Part shown: positions 1 through 8,795 of the stretch, one piece after another
Numbering within the stretch: position 1 is the first letter of the stretch
How the letters are laid out: the number at the start of each line of letters is the position of its first letter
From: Clostridium simiarum
GTDB lineage: Bacteria > Bacillota > Clostridia > Clostridiales > Clostridiaceae
Direction of reading: 5' to 3'
NCBI RefSeq assembly: GCF_018919175.1
Contig: NZ_JAHLQL010000001.1
Coordinates: 1,116,001 to 1,180,000 of the forward strand
DNA length: 64,000 bases
Program-made: the position numbers and the translations under genes
The notes under the pieces: generated by a model
What the model was told of the DNA's origin: nothing
The model's input: only the letters and a program-made list of their open reading frames with translations
The model's database searches: none

Positions 1-29
1 TTATCAACATATTCTTTTAAGCTATTCAT
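1..29 (-). CDS. Start of a gene cut by the left edge, downstream of padR
   Basis: An ATG at 27-29 on the minus strand opens a frame (MNSLKEYVD...) that runs off the window. A GGAG-type ribosome binding site lies in the 11 bases between it and the PadR gene, so the two are almost certainly co-transcribed. Genes directly after PadR regulators often encode small DUF1700/DUF1048-type membrane or helical proteins, but nine residues are too few to assign a family. The reading frame and context are seen; the function is unknown. Confidence 0.55.
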
Positions 30-40
30 AAATACTCCTC

Positions 41-385
41 CTATTCTTCAATAAGTTGGTCAATTAATTCTCTAGCAATCTTCCAAGCCGCAAGATTACT
101 TTTATAAGTTTCAATACCTCTGGATGTAACCTTATAATATTTACGCCTACCACCTTGACTTTCGTTACCCCAATAAGATTCTATTAATTTTTGAGATTCT
201 AACCTTTTTAAGCTTGTATATAATGAAGGTTCTTTTAACTCGTACTTACCATTACTGTTTTTTGAAATTGATTTTATTATCTCATACCCATAATTATCGC
301 CCTGACACAGAATTCGAAGTATTATTGTATCAATATTACCTCTAATTAAGTCGCTACTAATACTACTCTCTTTCATATTATTCAC
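41..385 (-). CDS. PadR-family transcriptional regulator
   Basis: A 114-residue winged-helix protein. The PadR signature is clear: an N-terminal segment LRGNIDTIILRILCQG-like around residues 14-29, then YGYEIIKSI, then EPSLYTSLKRLESQKLIESYW for recognition helix and wing, with GGRRKYYKVTSRG following. The length is normal for the short PadR subfamily, which lacks the long C-terminal coiled coil. These proteins usually repress their own operon or a nearby membrane-protein or efflux gene. It is the first gene of a minus-strand pair with the gene cut at the left edge. It is divergent from the DUF421 gene at 620, with an AT-rich 230-base promoter region between. The ligand is unknown. Confidence 0.9.
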   Translation of the reverse strand: MNNMKESSISSDLIRGNIDTIILRILCQGDNYGYEIIKSISKNSNGKYELKEPSLYTSLKRLESQKLIESYWGNESQGGRRKYYKVTSRGIETYKSNLAAWKIARELIDQLIEE

Positions 386-619
386 CTCACAAGTATAGTG
401 TAACGAATATTACTATGTATGTCAATGTACTCTTTCATAAATAATTAAATGTTACAAATAAAGAACACATATCCAAGTTATTACCTATAAAAACTACGGA
501 AAATCCTAACCTTCTCACCTTACTTTTTACTATTAAAGCTTCTATAAATTAGTCTATGCTTAAAATGTATCTATTTGCATATAAATGCAAATACTAGATT
601 ATGGAGGTGAGATGAAATT

Positions 620-1318
620 ATGCATTTAGGTGATACGAATATTCTACAACTACTTCTTAGAACCACTTTAGCCTTTCTATCATTGCTAATTTTAACTAGG
701 TTTTTAGGTAAGCAACAAATGAGTCAAATGACATTTTTTAATTATATTACGGGAATAACTATAGGCTCTGTTTCTGCTAATATTATTAGCATGAGTAATG
801 AACCTTTTATAGATGAATTTATAGGTTTAATATGGTGGTGTGCTTTAGCAGTCTTATCTGAATATATTAATTTAAAATTTTTGAAGGTTAGAAATGTTAT
901 CAATGGGCAGCCCACTATGGTAATAAGAAAAGGTAAACTTTTAAAAGAGGCAATTACATCCACTAAATTAGATATGGGCGATTTATCCATGATGCTAAGA
1001 GCACAAAATATATTCTCCATTACAGAAGTTGACTATGCTATCTTAGAAACAAACGGCAGCTTAAGTGTCCTAAAAAAAGAAGACCATTTAGGTGTTACTA
1101 AATCAGATATGCAAATTCCTACTTCTCAAAATCAACTTATGCCAACTGATATAATTGTTGATGGTAAAATAGTTGAACATAATTTAAAAGAAAGAAATTT
1201 AAGCTATCAGTGGCTAGAAGACCAATTAAAATCATTTAATGTAAAAAACATTGAAGATGTTTTTTATGCAGAACTAGAAAGTGATGGTACCTTATATATA
1301 GATAAAGGTTATGAATAA
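620..1318 (+). CDS. DUF421 (YetF/YrbG-type) membrane protein
   Basis: A 232-residue protein with about three N-terminal membrane segments (residues about 9-27, 38-57 and 66-85), followed by a soluble C-terminal domain. The sequence shows the family hallmarks: RFLGKQQMSQMTFFNYITGITIGS after the first helix, INGQPTMVIRKGKLL in the linker, and DLSMMLRAQNIFSITEVDYAILE with KKED in the soluble domain. DUF421 proteins (YetF, YkjA and relatives in Bacillus) are inner-membrane proteins of poorly defined role, some linked to spores or stress. A GGAGGTGAG site lies about nine bases upstream of the ATG. It is a single gene, followed by the hairpin at 1390-1433. Confidence 0.88.
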   Translation: MHLGDTNILQLLLRTTLAFLSLLILTRFLGKQQMSQMTFFNYITGITIGSVSANIISMSNEPFIDEFIGLIWWCALAVLSEYINLKFLKVRNVINGQPTMVIRKGKLLKEAITSTKLDMGDLSMMLRAQNIFSITEVDYAILETNGSLSVLKKEDHLGVTKSDMQIPTSQNQLMPTDIIVDGKIVEHNLKERNLSYQWLEDQLKSFNVKNIEDVFYAELESDGTLYIDKGYE

Positions 1319-1389
1319 TTAAAAATTTCTTTATTGAGGATTTATGTAAAATATCCCTCTAAATGCAAGAACTCTATTTATGTAAATTA

Positions 1390-1433
1390 AATCCCCCTGT
1401 CTTATGAAAGTATTTCAATGAGATAGGGGGATT
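1390..1433 (+). terminator. Intrinsic terminator after the DUF421 gene
   Basis: Arms of 13 bases (aatccccctgtct and agatagggggatt) pair with one G-U pair and enclose an 18-base loop, followed by a T-rich tract. The remaining gap from 1434 to 1792 is very AT-rich; I see no gene in it. Confidence 0.8.
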
Positions 1434-1792
1434 GATTTTACAAATATTAAGAGAATAATCAATGGTTTTTTATTTATTATTATCAATTTCTTTGGTAAGT
1501 TACAAAATCACATAATTTAATATAAAAAATAACTGAAATAAAGCTTAAAGACTTAACTACAAGTTAAATTCTCAAAAAATCTTATGTGTATATAATATAT
1601 TCTAAATATTTTATATGTAATGTTTTAATTATAATAATTTTATTATTTTTTCCATATAAAGCTTAAAAAGTATAGCATTTTGGATATCAATATAGTATAC
1701 TATTTATATATAATAAGTAAATGTGATATACAATATATCTTTAAACTCTAGGATATTATATATCATATTTAAAAGTTTTGGGGGTATGTTTT

Positions 1793-1960
1793 ATGGGTAA
1801 TAATATGATTAAAATTTCTGAAGAAATACTAAATGAGGTGAATAATTTAGCTGAAAAATCTGGTATGTCTAAAGAGGATTTTGTAAATTGCCTTACTAAA
1901 TTTTACTGTACAAAAGATATTATAGATTCAGATTGCTATTACGATAGTTTTATAGCTTAA
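1793..1960 (+). CDS. Small ribbon-helix-helix-like protein
   Basis: A 55-residue acidic protein. I start at the ATG at 1793, because a GGGGG ribosome binding site at 1780-1784 sits eight bases before it; the upstream TTG at 1778 overlaps that site. The segment MIKISEEILNEVNNLAEKSG followed by MSKEDFVNCL looks like the beta strand and first helix of a CopG/MetJ-type ribbon-helix-helix fold, which often binds DNA or acts as an antitoxin. No partner gene lies next to it. The C-terminal tail (DIIDSDCYYDS) is acidic with two cysteines in the last third. The fold is inferred from pattern only. Confidence 0.55.
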   Translation: MGNNMIKISEEILNEVNNLAEKSGMSKEDFVNCLTKFYCTKDIIDSDCYYDSFIA

Positions 1961-2127
1961 TTTTATTTGTTAACTAACATCATAGCACAAAATTCCTATA
2001 CATGTTGCATATACTAAAACTTTTTTGCATTTGTTTTGCGGTGCTACTCTTTTAAGTTTTTCCTAATTTCAATTAGAAAAACATTTCTATTAAAGGATTT
2101 CTAACTAAAACTAAGAATAGCTATATA

Positions 2128-2179
2128 AAAGCTTAAGAAAGAGATATCCCAAATTAAGGATATCTCTTTCTTAAGCTTT
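2128..2179. terminator. Perfect 22-bp hairpin, bidirectional terminator
   Basis: Two perfectly complementary 22-base arms (aaagcttaagaaagagatatcc and its complement) flank an 8-base loop. It lies between the plus-strand small gene and the minus-strand flavoprotein gene and has A/T tails on both sides, so it can end transcription from both. The rest of the gap 1961-2330 is AT-rich and carries no convincing gene. Confidence 0.8.
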
Positions 2180-2330
2180 AACAAATTATATCTTATATCA
2201 TAAATAGATTTGATTCTCTTATAATTATTAATTATTACTTCTTAATTTTCTTATGAAAAACATTAGTAATATCAATGCCTAAAGGTCTAAAGAAAGATAA
2301 AACTAAGCAAATATACTAACCTCTAGATCT

Positions 2331-3563
2331 CTAAGCTCCAATTTTATTTAGCGCATCTATAATATTTTCTTTAGTTATATTCTTCTCTTTTAAAACTACT
2401 TCACCATCTTTTGTAAAAATTACAGAAGGCGCTTCTACAGTTCCTAACCTAGAAGCCAAGCTTGAATTTTTGTATACATCTATCTTATTTACTTTAAGAA
2501 TGTTATCCATCTCTCCTTCTACTTCTTCGATGATTTTTAATAATTCTCTGCTTTTTTCATCAATAGGGGACCATAGGTATATTAGTCCTAATTTTTCCTT
2601 TTGCATTATCTCTTCTTCAAATATTTCAGATTCTGCAATATACTTTTCTGCACCTACTCCTGCAATAGCTCCATCCCCTACTGCTGTGGCTACCTGCTTT
2701 AAAAACTTATCTCTTACATCGCCTACAGCAAAGACTCCTTCTATATTTGTTTCCATATTTTCATTTGTCTTAATAAAACCTTGATGGTTTATATCAATTT
2801 GTCCTTTAAATATTTCTGTATTAGGTACATACCCAATAAATAAAAAGCATCCATCTACCTTGGTTTCAATCAATTCACCAGTCTTAACATTTTTAAGTAC
2901 TACCTTGTTTAATCTCTCTTCTCCCTCAAAGGAATGTACCATAGAGTTCCATATAAATTCCATCTTAGGATTTTTAAGGGCTTGTGCTTGTGCTATCTTG
3001 TTAGCATCCATGATTCCCTCATCATGAATAACTGAAACTATTACCTTATCTGCAAACTTAGTTAAAAACATTCCCTCTTCAATAGCTGCATCTCCACTAC
3101 CTATAATCATAACAGTTTTTCCTGTATAATATGCTGCATCGCAGGTAGCACAGAAGGAAATGCCCTTATCATATAGGAAATTTTCTTCATTTAACCCTTT
3201 TGTAAGTCTTGGTTTACCACCAGTAGATAAAATTACAGTTTTAGCGTGATATACTATCCTAAAGGTTTCTACTAATTTATCCTTTCCCTCTAAGTTAACA
3301 TTTTTAACGTCAGTAAGTTTAAAGTCAACTCCAAATTTCTTTGCTTGCTTGTGAAATAAATTCATCAATTCTGTACCAGAAATGTCTTCTGGAAACCCAG
3401 GGTAATTAGCTATCTCACTAGTATAAGTAGCAAGTCCACCTACAAGAGATTTTTCAATTAACAAGGTTTTAAGCTGAGCTCTTCCGCAATATATAGCTGA
3501 AGTTAATCCTGCGGCTCCTCCACCTATAATAATTACATCATAATATTCATGTTTCTTTTCCAT
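2331..3563 (-). CDS. Thioredoxin-reductase-like flavoprotein with a C-terminal thioredoxin-fold domain
   Basis: A 410-residue protein. Residues 1-320 form a low-molecular-weight thioredoxin reductase: FAD-binding GGGAAGLTSA near residue 14, the redox pair C138-A-T-C141, NAD(P)H-binding GSGDAAIEEG, and the C-terminal FAD motif VFAVGDVRD. Ordinary TrxB stops at about 310 residues. This one continues with about 90 residues resembling a thioredoxin fold (beta strand LGLIYLWSP, cis-proline region VEAPSVIF). The usual WCGPC site is missing: the equivalent place reads LWSPIDEKS. The extra domain therefore cannot do dithiol chemistry and may bind a partner. It sits 160 bases after a YeeE/TusA/YeeE cluster on the same strand, so a role in handling sulfur or selenium is likely. 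It is not the housekeeping trxB by context. Confidence 0.85.
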   Translation of the reverse strand: MEKKHEYYDVIIIGGGAAGLTSAIYCGRAQLKTLLIEKSLVGGLATYTSEIANYPGFPEDISGTELMNLFHKQAKKFGVDFKLTDVKNVNLEGKDKLVETFRIVYHAKTVILSTGGKPRLTKGLNEENFLYDKGISFCATCDAAYYTGKTVMIIGSGDAAIEEGMFLTKFADKVIVSVIHDEGIMDANKIAQAQALKNPKMEFIWNSMVHSFEGEERLNKVVLKNVKTGELIETKVDGCFLFIGYVPNTEIFKGQIDINHQGFIKTNENMETNIEGVFAVGDVRDKFLKQVATAVGDGAIAGVGAEKYIAESEIFEEEIMQKEKLGLIYLWSPIDEKSRELLKIIEEVEGEMDNILKVNKIDVYKNSSLASRLGTVEAPSVIFTKDGEVVLKEKNITKENIIDALNKIGA

Positions 3564-3726
3564 ACCCTACCTCCTACTATGAAAAGTACTATTTATTAAG
3601 TGATTTTAAAAATATTATATAAATAAAGCTAAAATTATTAGGTTAATTTTTAAAATTTTAATGTATAAGGTGGCCTTTTTACCAGCCACCTCATATAAAA
3701 ATACAAATATATTATAAATTAAAATG

Positions 3727-4260
3727 TTACATAAAATATTTAACTAAAAGCTTGCTACCTATCCAAGCTCCAATAAATATAAATATCCAATACATCCAAC
3801 CATGTAGTGACATAGAAGCTATTCCACTAAAAAGCGCGCCTATATTACAACCAAAGGATATTCTAGCGCCGTAACCCATAAGTAGTCCTCCAAGCACCGC
3901 AGCAATAACCTGCTTTAAAGACTTGATCTTTTTAATTTTAAACTGTGATGCTAATAAAGTAGCTAGAAATGCTCCTATTATAATACCTACATTAGATATA
4001 GAATGCATATCATTTATAAATCCACCGCTTAATGCTGCTGCATGAGATTTTTGTTGGAAGTAATACCAATTTTCAGGATTTCCTCCGAAGAACTTGTAAA
4101 TCCAAGCTCCCCAATAAGATAAAGGCGTAGTTACTCCCCAAGCTTTTCCTGTAGACGCGAACATCCCTATATTTAATAATCCTAAAATCACAGCTCCCGT
4201 TACATAGGTCCATGGTTCTTTTAAAAGTTTTTTATAATATGGATTATTCTTAATTTCCAA
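3727..4260 (-). CDS. YeeE/YedE-family transporter subunit (second half)
   Basis: A 177-residue membrane protein with about four or five membrane segments. The motif GYGARISFGCNIGALFSGIASMSLHGW, with its conserved cysteine, is typical of the YeeE/YedE (DUF395) family, which takes up thiosulfate or related sulfur and selenium species. The fused YeeE protein of other bacteria is about 350 residues long. Here it is split into this half and the 224-residue half at 4561, with a TusA gene between them, an arrangement common in Firmicutes. Members act in the cytoplasmic membrane and probably hand sulfur to TusA. The substrate is inferred from the family. Confidence 0.85.
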   Translation of the reverse strand: MEIKNNPYYKKLLKEPWTYVTGAVILGLLNIGMFASTGKAWGVTTPLSYWGAWIYKFFGGNPENWYYFQQKSHAAALSGGFINDMHSISNVGIIIGAFLATLLASQFKIKKIKSLKQVIAAVLGGLLMGYGARISFGCNIGALFSGIASMSLHGWMYWIFIFIGAWIGSKLLVKYFM

Positions 4261-4291
4261 TGGATCTCCCCCCTTTTTTAATTTCTAGGGA

Positions 4292-4519
4292 TTACTTAGT
4301 CTTCTCTATAAATATCTCCCATTGACCATCATCTACTTCTTCAATTTCCACATTATGGCCTTCTTTTCTTGCCCATTCTGGTATATTTTTCATTGCACAA
4401 CTATGATCTATATCTATTACTAGTAAATCTCCTACGGACATAGTACCCATTTGTTTTTGAGTTTTTATTAATGGTACTGGACAAGCCTCTCCTAAACAAT
4501 CTAATCTCTTTTCTGCCAT
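4292..4519 (-). CDS. TusA-family sulfur-carrier protein
   Basis: A 75-residue protein. It carries the CPxP signature in CLGEACPVPLIK at about residues 8-19, where the second cysteine carries a persulfide (or selenide) in this family. The end matches the two-layer alpha/beta TusA fold (DHSCAMKNIPEWARKEGH, then IEEVDDGQWEIFIEK). It lies between the two YeeE/YedE halves, 31 bases from one and 41 from the other, so it should accept sulfur imported by them. In the YeeE-TusA pairs known from other bacteria this coupling drives thiosulfate uptake. Confidence 0.92.
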   Translation of the reverse strand: MAEKRLDCLGEACPVPLIKTQKQMGTMSVGDLLVIDIDHSCAMKNIPEWARKEGHNVEIEEVDDGQWEIFIEKTK

Positions 4520-4560
4520 TATTAATTCCTCCCTAAAATAATTATTTAATTAAATTTAAA

Positions 4561-5235
4561 TTAAATTTCCTTTGACTTTCTGTTACCAAACCAATCTGCC
4601 AAAATATATAGTGCTAATAACACAGCAAATTGAATTGCAATTGCTGGTGCCCACCCTAACACATCTGGTAGGAAAACACCCTTTTCTGGCATAAACTTTT
4701 TTGCCCACCATCCAAAGTCTTTTGCTCCCCATAAGGAACCTATAATAAAAAATACAAAGGCAAGCATCTGCATTAAAAAACCTTCTCCAACCCTCATTAG
4801 AGTTCCAGAGGCACAACCTCCAGCGATTACTGCGCCTATACCAAACATTATGGCTCCAATAGCTATATGAACTCCTACTGGTGATATATTACCTGGTATT
4901 GGGCCTCCCTTAACAGAAGCACCATATTGAATTGATATAAATCCAACACTGGCAACAGCTATAGCAATTATAACTGCTTTAGTTAGAGATGTTCCTCCTG
5001 TAAGTACAGGATCTCTTAAAGATGCAGTAAAACAAAATCTAGATCTTTGAAGAGTAAAACCTGCAGATACACCAAACCCCCACATTAATGCTGCTCTTGG
5101 GTTATTATTTCCTAAGAAAAAACCTACTCCTATGATTCCTAAAAACAAAGCAACTCCAAAGGGTATTTGATTTACTTTTTTCTTTTTTGGTTTTCTTGGT
5201 ACAGAACTTCTCATTGAAGTCTTCATTTCTGTCAT
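4561..5235 (-). CDS. YeeE/YedE-family transporter subunit (first half)
   Basis: A 224-residue membrane protein with about five or six membrane segments after a basic N-terminus (VPRKPKKKKVN). Family motifs are GFTLQRSRFCFTASLRDP in the first half and GAVIAGGCASGTLMRVGEGFL in the second, each with a conserved cysteine thought to relay sulfur through the membrane. It is the first gene of the minus-strand cluster YeeE, TusA, YeeE, flavoprotein, and diverges from the LysR gene at 5444 across a roughly 200-base AT-rich promoter region. That layout is typical when the LysR protein controls the cluster. Confidence 0.87.
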   Translation of the reverse strand: MTEMKTSMRSSVPRKPKKKKVNQIPFGVALFLGIIGVGFFLGNNNPRAALMWGFGVSAGFTLQRSRFCFTASLRDPVLTGGTSLTKAVIIAIAVASVGFISIQYGASVKGGPIPGNISPVGVHIAIGAIMFGIGAVIAGGCASGTLMRVGEGFLMQMLAFVFFIIGSLWGAKDFGWWAKKFMPEKGVFLPDVLGWAPAIAIQFAVLLALYILADWFGNRKSKEI

Positions 5236-5443
5236 TATTTCACCCCCTATTTGTTTGTTAATTAACTAACTTTTCTATTTCATAACCTTTACAACTTCAT
5301 TCTAGCACACATATATTAGGAAAAATCATTAGTTTTTCTGATATAGTATAAACTTTTATTATATTAATATATCTATATTTAGAAAATATAGTATAATAAT
5401 TATATAATTAGTTTAAAAAATAACAATGAGAGGTGTGGATTTC

Positions 5444-6340
5444 ATGAATATAAATTATTTAATTTCTTTTTTAGAAGTAATTAATCATAGCAATATATCT
5501 AAAGCAGCCTCAAGTTTACATATGACTCAATCAGCTTTAAGCCAACAATTACAAACCTTAGAAAAAATGCTAGATTCTCAGCTTATGATAAGAAGTAATA
5601 AGGGCATTGAGCTAACTGAAGAGGGAGAAATAGTAGAAAGTTATGCAGAAACCCTAATAAATATATATGAGAATATGTTAAAGGAATTAGTAAATTGTAA
5701 AAGTTCAAATTTATCAAATATAAAAATAAGTTCTTGCAGTACAGTGGGTCAATACTTAATCCCTTGCACTCTTTATCTTTATAAAAAGAATAAAAATGAT
5801 ATAAAATTTGACCTTAAAATCGAAGATAGTAAAAAAGTCATAAATGATGTGCTAGATTTAAGTTATGATATAGGTTTTATCGACGGTGATGTGGATATAA
5901 AAGGACTTGAGTGCTTTAGAATATGTAATAATGACTTAGTATTTATATATTCTAATGAAAGAACTATCCAAAAGAATTCTTTGAGTCTTGAAGAAATATG
6001 TAGTCTTCCACTAATACTTCCATCAGAGGGTACAACATCTAGGGAATTAATTAATGCTCTAATATCTATAAAAAACATAAAGCATATAAATATCGAAATG
6101 GAACTGGAGTCCATTGAGTCTATAAAAGCTTCTGTCATAGCTAATCATGGTGTTTCTATAGTTCCTTATACTTCTGTAAAAAACGAAATCCATTCAAAGG
6201 TAATGCAAAAAGCAACTATAATAGAACAATGTACCCCTTGTAAAATAAGTATGATTTATCAAAAAAAAGTGGCATCAAAGCCTCATATAAAGGACTTTAT
6301 AAGCTACATTAAAAAATATGGAAGAGAAACCTTTTGTTGA
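5444..6340 (+). CDS. LysR-family regulator of the sulfur cluster
   Basis: A 298-residue regulator. I start at 5444 (MNINYLISF), eight bases after GAGAGGTG; an ATG at 5426 overlaps that site. The N-terminal helix-turn-helix (residues about 1-60: AASSLHMTQSALSQQLQTLE) and the periplasmic-binding-like effector domain (from about residue 85) are both intact. Length is normal. It diverges from the YeeE/TusA/flavoprotein genes, and a second TusA gene follows on the opposite strand. Control of sulfur or selenium uptake in a CysB/CysL-like manner is the simplest guess; the co-inducer is unknown. Confidence 0.9.
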   Translation: MNINYLISFLEVINHSNISKAASSLHMTQSALSQQLQTLEKMLDSQLMIRSNKGIELTEEGEIVESYAETLINIYENMLKELVNCKSSNLSNIKISSCSTVGQYLIPCTLYLYKKNKNDIKFDLKIEDSKKVINDVLDLSYDIGFIDGDVDIKGLECFRICNNDLVFIYSNERTIQKNSLSLEEICSLPLILPSEGTTSRELINALISIKNIKHINIEMELESIESIKASVIANHGVSIVPYTSVKNEIHSKVMQKATIIEQCTPCKISMIYQKKVASKPHIKDFISYIKKYGRETFC

Positions 6341-6358
6341 AAACACAAAAGGTTTCTC
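6324..6358. terminator. Bidirectional hairpin overlapping the lysR stop
   Basis: Perfect 14-base arms (gagaaaccttttgt / acaaaaggtttctc) with a 7-base loop. The left arm lies inside the last codons of the LysR gene and the structure lies 12 bases past the end of the convergent TusA gene, so it can serve both. Confidence 0.8.
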
Positions 6359-6370
6359 CTTATAATTAGC

Positions 6371-6592
6371 TTATCCTTTAGTAATGGTAATGTACCAAAT
6401 CCCCTCTTCTTCTTCTATTTTTATAGAAGCATCCGTAGGCTTAAAAGCTTCCTTTATACTTTGTCCAGAACAACTATGATCAGTAACTATAGTAATACTT
6501 TCTCCTTTGCTTATCTTTTTATAATTAATCTTTGCCTTTATAAGCGGAACTGGACAAATATCTCCTACACAATCGATATCCCTATTTTTCAT
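6371..6592 (-). CDS. Second TusA-family sulfur-carrier protein
   Basis: A 73-residue protein from the ATG at 6592, chosen because GGAGGGG lies just before it; an ATG 12 bases upstream has no good site. The active motif is CVGDICPVPLIKAK near the N-terminus, followed by ITIVTDHSCSGQSIKEAF and a C-terminal beta strand. It is a paralogue of the TusA at 4292 but is transcribed apart from the YeeE genes and lies downstream of hcp. It may deliver sulfur to a different acceptor. The 330 bases between it and hcp hold the hairpin element at 6740-6927. Confidence 0.88.
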   Translation of the reverse strand: MKNRDIDCVGDICPVPLIKAKINYKKISKGESITIVTDHSCSGQSIKEAFKPTDASIKIEEEEGIWYITITKG

Positions 6593-6739
6593 ACTCCCCT
6601 CCATACCTACATTATTGATCTTAACTCCTCTTCTTAAAGTAACATAAGATATAACTACTTTAAAATCTTTAATTCCTCATTACTCTTCTTTATCATAAGC
6701 ATGAAATCCTTATGTAACAACCCTTTTATTTTTATTCCC

Positions 6740-6927
6740 TAAACTAATAATTATAAAAATAAGGCAGATAGTAGCCTTTTAAATCTAACTACTATCTGCG
6801 CATATAAAATATATATATTTCTATTGTTACTTAAATTCAATAATAGTACTACCATTGAAGGTTATTAATTGCTGAAGAAATATAAACGAAAAGCTTACTG
6901 AATAAATACTGTTTATCTTTTAACATA
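6740..6927 (-). ncRNA. Leader-like element related to the rsgA leader (hcp-tusA gap)
   Basis: On the minus strand this gap carries a hairpin with 11-base arms (gcagatagtag / ctactatctgc, 6764-6799) followed by CTTATTTTTAT, an intrinsic terminator. About 100 bases upstream is a segment containing CAATTAATAACCTT and later AAGTAACA, both of which recur at matching distances in the rsgA leader (9984-10162), as does TTTAAAAGGCTA in the hairpin. A possible 25-codon leader peptide starts immediately after the hcp stop but lacks a clear binding site. It may be a functional attenuator for tusA or a decaying copy of the rsgA leader. No known riboswitch was recognised. Confidence 0.45.
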
Positions 6928-6929
6928 AT

Positions 6930-8582
6930 CTAATTTGTTTGTTTTAAGGCGGTTTTTAAATCATCCTCTGGTGTACTTATAGGTCTTATATCAAAGGTAT
7001 CCACTAGGTATTGTAATACATTTGGAGATATAAAGGCAGGCAGAGTTGGTCCAAGATACATACCCTTTATTCCAAGAGACAATAAGGCTAATAAATCCGC
7101 TACAGCCTTTTGTTCATACCAGGAAAGTACTATAGTTAGTGGCAATGAATTTACACCTGTTTCAAAAGCATCTGCAAGTGCAGTAGCTATTCTAACTGCT
7201 GAATAAGCATCATTACACTGTCCTACATCTAAAAGTCTTGGTAATCCTGCCACTGTCCCAAAGTCTAATTTATTAAATCTATATTTGCCACAGGCTAAAG
7301 TAAGTATTACACAATCTTCAGGAACCATTGTAGCAAAATCAGTATAATAGTTTCTTCCAGGTCTTGCTCCATCACATCCTCCTATTAAGAAGAAATGCCT
7401 TATTTTTCCTTCCTTCACTGCATTTACAATAGTTTCTGCATTAGATAAGGTTGAATGATGTCCAAATCCTACCAATATCTCATGAACCTCTTCATCTTCT
7501 TTAAATCCACCTAACTCCAATGCTTTATTTATTATTTCACTAAAATCTTTAGTTCCATCCTCCGATTTTGGTATATATTTCACTCCATCCCATCCAACAA
7601 CACTGGTAGTAAAAATTCTGTCCTTATAGGTTTCTCTTGGTCTCATCAAACAATTTGTAGTCATTAAAATACATCCAGGTATGCCATCAAATTGTTTCTG
7701 CTGATCCTGCCAAGCCCCTCCAAAATTACCTACTAGATGTTCATATTTTTTTAGCCCTGGATAACCATGTGCTGGCAGCATTTCTCCATGAGTATAAATA
7801 TTTATTCCCTTACCTTCTGTTTGTTGTAAAAGCATCTCTAAATCTCTTAAGTCATGTCCTGATACTATTATAAATGGACCTTTTTTAATATTAACATTAA
7901 CTGTATGTGGTGAAGGATTTTTGTAGGTAGTAGTATTTGCTTGATCCAAAACTTTCATTACCTCCACACTCATATCTCCCGTTCTCATGGTCATGCGTAT
8001 CATATCTTCAAGAGTTAAGTTATCATTGGTTGTAGCTTCTAAGCCTATAAAATAAAAATTATCTAATTGATCACTATTATAGCCTAAAAATCTGGCTTGG
8101 TGACCATAAGCACTTATTCCTTTTAATCCGTATAATACCGTTGACCTTAATGACCGAATATCCGCATCAAGACTTTGATTATACATTATTCCCGCTTTCA
8201 CAGCATCTTTTAACATGGATTCTTTTGTATCACTTAAATTATATGCTGCCACCTCTGAATATACTCCTACTGGCGCTTCACCTCTTAACCCCTCCTTTAT
8301 CTTTTGAGATTCTTTAAGCAAATTTACATGGAATTCTGCATCAAAATTCACATTGGTTAATGTTGTAAATAAGCTATTTTCTACAAACTCGACTATTTTT
8401 TTATCTATCATTTTTCCCTGTTCAATCAAGGGTTTTGCATAACATGAAATTCCTTTTAACTGATACACCAGTAAATCTTGTAACCCAGCAATTTCTGGTG
8501 TTTTTCCGCAAACTCCACTCTTTGTACAACCCTTTCCACCTGCTGTTTGTTCACATTGATAACAAAACATTGAATTTTCCAC
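6930..8582 (-). CDS. hcp: Hybrid-cluster protein (hydroxylamine reductase)
   Basis: A 550-residue Hcp. The N-terminal cysteines at 7, 10, 19 and 25 (C-x2-C-x8-C-x5-C) are the [4Fe-4S] ligand pattern of Hcp from strict anaerobes. The ligands of the hybrid iron-sulfur-oxygen cluster appear in the C-terminal half (GHHSTLSNAETIV, GGCDGARPGRNYY, LTLACGKYRFN, QCNDAYSAVRIA, WYEQKA). The enzyme reduces hydroxylamine in vitro and acts on nitric oxide or S-nitrosylation stress in vivo. No hcr reductase gene is adjacent, as is usual in clostridia. The start is GTG at 8582 with AAAGGATAG upstream; an internal ATG at 8570 is the alternative. Neighbours on the same strand are rsgA upstream and tusA downstream. 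Confidence 0.96.
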   Translation of the reverse strand: MENSMFCYQCEQTAGGKGCTKSGVCGKTPEIAGLQDLLVYQLKGISCYAKPLIEQGKMIDKKIVEFVENSLFTTLTNVNFDAEFHVNLLKESQKIKEGLRGEAPVGVYSEVAAYNLSDTKESMLKDAVKAGIMYNQSLDADIRSLRSTVLYGLKGISAYGHQARFLGYNSDQLDNFYFIGLEATTNDNLTLEDMIRMTMRTGDMSVEVMKVLDQANTTTYKNPSPHTVNVNIKKGPFIIVSGHDLRDLEMLLQQTEGKGINIYTHGEMLPAHGYPGLKKYEHLVGNFGGAWQDQQKQFDGIPGCILMTTNCLMRPRETYKDRIFTTSVVGWDGVKYIPKSEDGTKDFSEIINKALELGGFKEDEEVHEILVGFGHHSTLSNAETIVNAVKEGKIRHFFLIGGCDGARPGRNYYTDFATMVPEDCVILTLACGKYRFNKLDFGTVAGLPRLLDVGQCNDAYSAVRIATALADAFETGVNSLPLTIVLSWYEQKAVADLLALLSLGIKGMYLGPTLPAFISPNVLQYLVDTFDIRPISTPEDDLKTALKQTN

Positions 8583-8795
8583 TAAAATCTATCCTTTCCT
8601 TTGTGTATTAATTACTTTTTAAAGTAATTCTACTAATAGATTTAGTGTTTACTATCTTATGGTACTTTATGCTTCTACTATATTCTATTTCCTATTCCTA
8701 TTATTTTCTATAGTGCTCCTTGCTTTTAAATTTCCTCTTTTCCTCATTTCCCTTGCAATTATACTTTTATTTAATTTGGTGTCCTTTGAAACCTC

